Source of the DNA: Ptiloglossa arizonensis
Taxonomy: Eukaryota; Arthropoda; Insecta; Hymenoptera; Colletidae
DNA length: 64,000 nucleotides
Assembly: GCF_051014685.1 (NCBI RefSeq)
Contig: NW_027478710.1
Location: 496,001-560,000 of the forward strand
Reading direction: 5' to 3'
This document shows positions 61,409 through 64,000 of this stretch, piece after piece. The notes beneath the pieces were generated by a model. That model made no database searches and was not told the origin of the DNA. It saw only the letters and a program-made list of their open reading frames with translations. Each line of letters begins with the position of its first letter. The stretch's first letter is position 1. The position numbers and the translations under genes are program-made.

Positions 61409-64000
61409 AATTTTCGCTGATTTGATACTCGAAACCAATAACTGGAATGGCCTAGGGGAAAAGTACACACACCATTGTAATCCGGCGTGTTTCTATTTTC
61501 AGATGCAACAGGAATTTCTCGAGTTCGTCAATCCGTTCGCGAGATATGGGAGTTTGAAGTTAAGGAATGGTTGAGAAACCATCAAAATTTTCGCTGATTT
61601 GATACTCGAAACCAATAACTGGAATGGCCTAGGGGAAAAGTACACACACGATTGTAATCCGGCGAGTTTCTACTTTCAGATGCAACAGGAATTTCTCGTG
61701 CTCGTCAATCCGTTCGCGAGATATGGGAGTTTGAAGTTTAGGAATGGTTGAGAAACCATCAAAATTTTCGCAAGTCTGATTCCCGAATCCAATAACTACT
61801 ATGGCCTAGGGGAAAAGTACACACATCATTGTAATCGGGCGAGTTTCTACTTTCAGATTCAACAGGAATTTCTCGAGTTCGCCAATCCGTTCGCGAGATA
61901 TGGGAGTTTGAAGTTAAGGAATGGTTGAGAAACCATCAAAATTTTCGCTGATTTGATACTCGAAACCAATAAGTGGAATGGCCTAGGGGAAAAGTACACA
62001 CACCATTGTAATCCGGCGAGATTCTACTTTCAGATGCAACAGGAATTTCTCGAGTTCGTCAATCCGTTCGCGAGATATGGGAGTTAGAAATTACGGAGCG
62101 CTTGAGCAACCATCAAAATTTTCGCAAGTCTGATAATCGAATCCAATAACAACTATGGCCTAGGGGAAAAGTACACACACCATTGTAATCGGGCGAATTT
62201 CTCCTTTCAGATGCAATAGGAGTTACTCGAGTTCGTCTATCCGTTCGCGAGATATGGGAGTTTGAAATTAAGGAACGCTTGAGCAACCATCAAAATTTTC
62301 GCAAGACTAATACTCGAAACCAATAACTACCATGGCCTAGGGGAAAAGTACACACACCATTGTAATCGGGCGAGTTTCTACTTTCAGATGCAACAGGAAT
62401 ATCTCGAGTTCGTCAATCCGTTCGCGAGATATGGGTGTTTGAAGTTAAGGAATGGTTGAGAAACCACCAAAATTTTCGCTGATTTGATACTCGAAACCAA
62501 TAACTGGAATGGCCTAGGGGAAAAGTACACACACCATTGTAATCGGGCGAGTTTCTACTTTCAGATGCAACAGGAATTTCTCGAGTTCGTCATCCGTTTG
62601 CGAGATATGGGAGTTAGAAGTTAAGGAACGCTTGAGAAACCATCAAAATTTTCGCAAGTCTGATACTCGAAACCAATAACTACTATGGCCTAGGGCAAAA
62701 TTACACAAACCGTTGTAATCGGGCGAGTTCCTGCTTTCAGATGCAAAAGGAATTCCTCGAGTTCGTCAAATCGTTCGCGAGATACGGGAGTTTGAAGATA
62801 AGGAATGGTTGAGAAACCATCAAAATTTTCGCAAGTCTGATACTCGAAACCAATAACTGCAATGGCCTAGGGGAAAAGTACACACACCAGTCTAATCGGG
62901 CGAGTTTCTACTTTCATGCAACAGGAATATCTCGAGTTCGTCAATCCGTTCGCGAGATATGGGATTTTGAAGTTAAGGAATGGTTGAGAAACCACCAAAA
63001 TTTTCGCTGGTCTGATACTCGAAACCAATAACTGGAATGGCCTAGGGGAAAAGTACACACACCATTGTTATCGGGTGGGTTTCTACTTTCAGATGCAACA
63101 GGAATTTCTCGAGTTCGTCAATCCGTTCGCGAGATATGGGAGTTTGAAGCTAAGGAATGGTTGAGAAACCACCAAAATTTTCGCTGATTTGATACTCGAA
63201 ACCAATAACTGGAATGGCCTAGGGGAAAAGTACACACACCATTCTAATCGGGCGAGTTTCTACTTTCAGATGCAACAGGAATTTCTCGTGTTCGTCAATC
63301 CGTTCGCGAGATATGGGAGTTTGAAGTTAAGGAATGGTTGAGAAACCACCAAAATTTTCGCTGATTTGATACTCGAAACCAATAACTGGAATGGCCTAGG
63401 AGAAAAGTACACACACCACTCTAATCGGGCGAGTTTCTACTTTCAGATGCAACAGGAACTTCTCGAGTTCGTCAATCCGTTCGCGAGATATGGGAGTTTG
63501 AAGTTAAGGAATGGTTGAGAAACCATCAAAATTTTCGCTGATTTGATACCCGAAACCAATAATTGGAATGGCCTAGGCTAAAAGTACACACACCATTGTA
63601 ATCAGGCCAGCTTCTACTTTCAGATGCAACAGGAATTTCTCGAGTTCGACAATCCGTTCGCGAGATATGGGAGTTTGAATTTAAAGAACGCTTGAGCAAC
63701 CATCAAAATTTTCGCAAGTCTGATACTCGAAACCAATAACTACTATGGCCTAGGGGAAAAGTACACACACCATTGTAATCGGGCGAGTTTCTACTTTCAG
63801 ATGCAACAGGAATTTCTCGAGTTCGTCAATCCGTTCGCGAGATATGGGAGTTCGAAGTTAAGGAATGGTTGAGAAACCATCAAAATTTTCGCAAGTCTGA
63901 TACCTGAAACCAATAACTGGAATGGCCCAGGGAAAGAGTACCCATACCGTTGAAACCGGGCAAGTTTCTCCTTTCAGATGCAATTGGAATTACTCGAGTT
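61409..64000 (+). repeat. Right edge: divergent monomers ending in a partial unit
   Basis: Contains the extra M2 monomer, then mixed units with ATTCTAATCGGG and ACCACTCTAATCGGG variants and two isolated deletions: 1 bp near 62592 (TTCGTCATCCG) and 2 bp near 62916 (CTTTCATGCAAC). The final monomer starts at 63884 and is cut by the window end after 117 bp. The array therefore continues beyond 64000, as it does before base 1. An exact CENP-B-box match lies at 62773-62789. Confidence 0.85.
62773..62789 (+). other. CENP-B-box-like site, exact minimal match
   Basis: Same 17-mer in a different monomer type (AGTTCCTGCTTTCAG with CGTCAAATCG). The T-to-C change here probably arose independently of the other five. 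Confidence 0.5.

Larger units (their letters stand above)
1..64000 (+). repeat. 177-bp satellite DNA array, 361 full monomers, head to tail
   Basis: The whole window is one tandem array. Phased from base 1, the monomer starts AATTTTCGCAAGTCTGATAC, has a middle section CCATTGTAATCGGGCGAG, then TTTCTCGAGTTCGTCAATCC and GTTCGCGAGATATGGGAG, and ends GAGCAACCATCAA. The same phase can be followed from end to end. After correcting for the indels I located (net -14 bp), the last monomer begins at 63884 and exactly 361 units precede it. All units are in one orientation, with no inversion, transposon or unique spacer. Monomers differ mainly at consensus positions 10-16, 35-41, 68-100, 126-132 and 150-172, which defines subfamilies. 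Unit length, homogeneity and nested HORs fit centromeric or pericentromeric satellite, but the family and species are not recognised, so the chromosomal role is inferred. Confidence 0.98.

Noticed and set aside
1..64000. CRISPR array
   Set aside because: The repeat is 177 bp with no unique spacers; adjacent units are similar along their entire length, unlike repeat-spacer alternation.
1..64000. Known plant or animal centromere satellites (Arabidopsis 178-bp, human alpha 171-bp)
   Set aside because: Unit length is similar but the sequence does not resemble what I recall of those families. No assignment is made without a database search.
1..64000. Short palindromes (CTCGAG, TCGCGA, CCTAGG, AAAATTTT) as operators or terminators
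   Set aside because: They occur in nearly every monomer with no gene nearby and only form very short stems, so a regulatory call is not supportable.
1..64000. Tandemly repeated RNA genes (5S rRNA, tRNA or snRNA clusters)
   Set aside because: No tRNA-like cloverleaf, A/B box pair, 5S internal control region or T-run terminator was recognised in the 177-bp unit.

Overview
The window is one uninterrupted block of eukaryotic satellite DNA. I find no gene, RNA gene, transposon, CRISPR array or unique sequence in it. A monomer of 177 bp is repeated head to tail, always in the same orientation, from base 1 to base 64000. Counting phase by hand, and allowing for every indel I found, gives 361 complete monomers plus a 117-bp partial copy at the right edge (361 x 177 = 63,897, with a net -14 bp from indels). 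The consensus is about 43% GC with about 10 CpGs per unit, and carries CCTAGG, CTCGAG and TCGCGA palindromes. A nucleosome-sized monomer in a megasatellite-like block with nested higher-order repeats (HORs) is typical of centromeric or pericentromeric heterochromatin, for example in plants or invertebrates. I do not recognise the family and cannot name the species.

Layout. Bases 1-3009 are a heterogeneous left flank. At 3010-10795 there are three tandem copies of a 15/16-monomer HOR. At 10796-18220 there are overlapping 16-monomer (2832 bp) and 19-monomer (3363 bp) duplications, followed by 9-monomer repeats to about 21.4 kb. At 21.4-28.5 kb there is a mosaic with a clear 5-monomer HOR (885 bp) in three main copies. 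A second, different 5-monomer HOR fills 30.3-35.4 kb, followed by a 12-monomer HOR (35.4-38.8 kb), a mosaic, a 6-monomer HOR (43.2-45.3 kb), another mosaic, and a more divergent right flank from about 49.9 kb. The right flank contains a near-perfect 24-monomer tandem duplication (4248 bp, 53.4-61.4 kb). A monomer subfamily marked by ATTGGAATTACTC occurs in both flanks but not in the roughly 44 kb between them, which suggests younger HORs expanded inside an older array.

Two points stand out. First, 37 of the 45 indels I can find lie in only 4.3 kb (15,573-19,905), where copies otherwise match their HOR partners. This looks like an unpolished or gap-filled stretch of the assembly rather than biology. 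Second, most monomers carry a 17-mer that misses the minimal CENP-B box (nTTCGnnnnAnnCGGGn) by one base, and six monomers match it exactly.

Short open frames of 60-120 codons are readings through the repeat. Because 177 = 3 x 59, frames stay in register from monomer to monomer and the same peptide fragments recur; none looks like a real gene. No genes act together here. Any function would be structural, such as centromere or heterochromatin, and that is inference.
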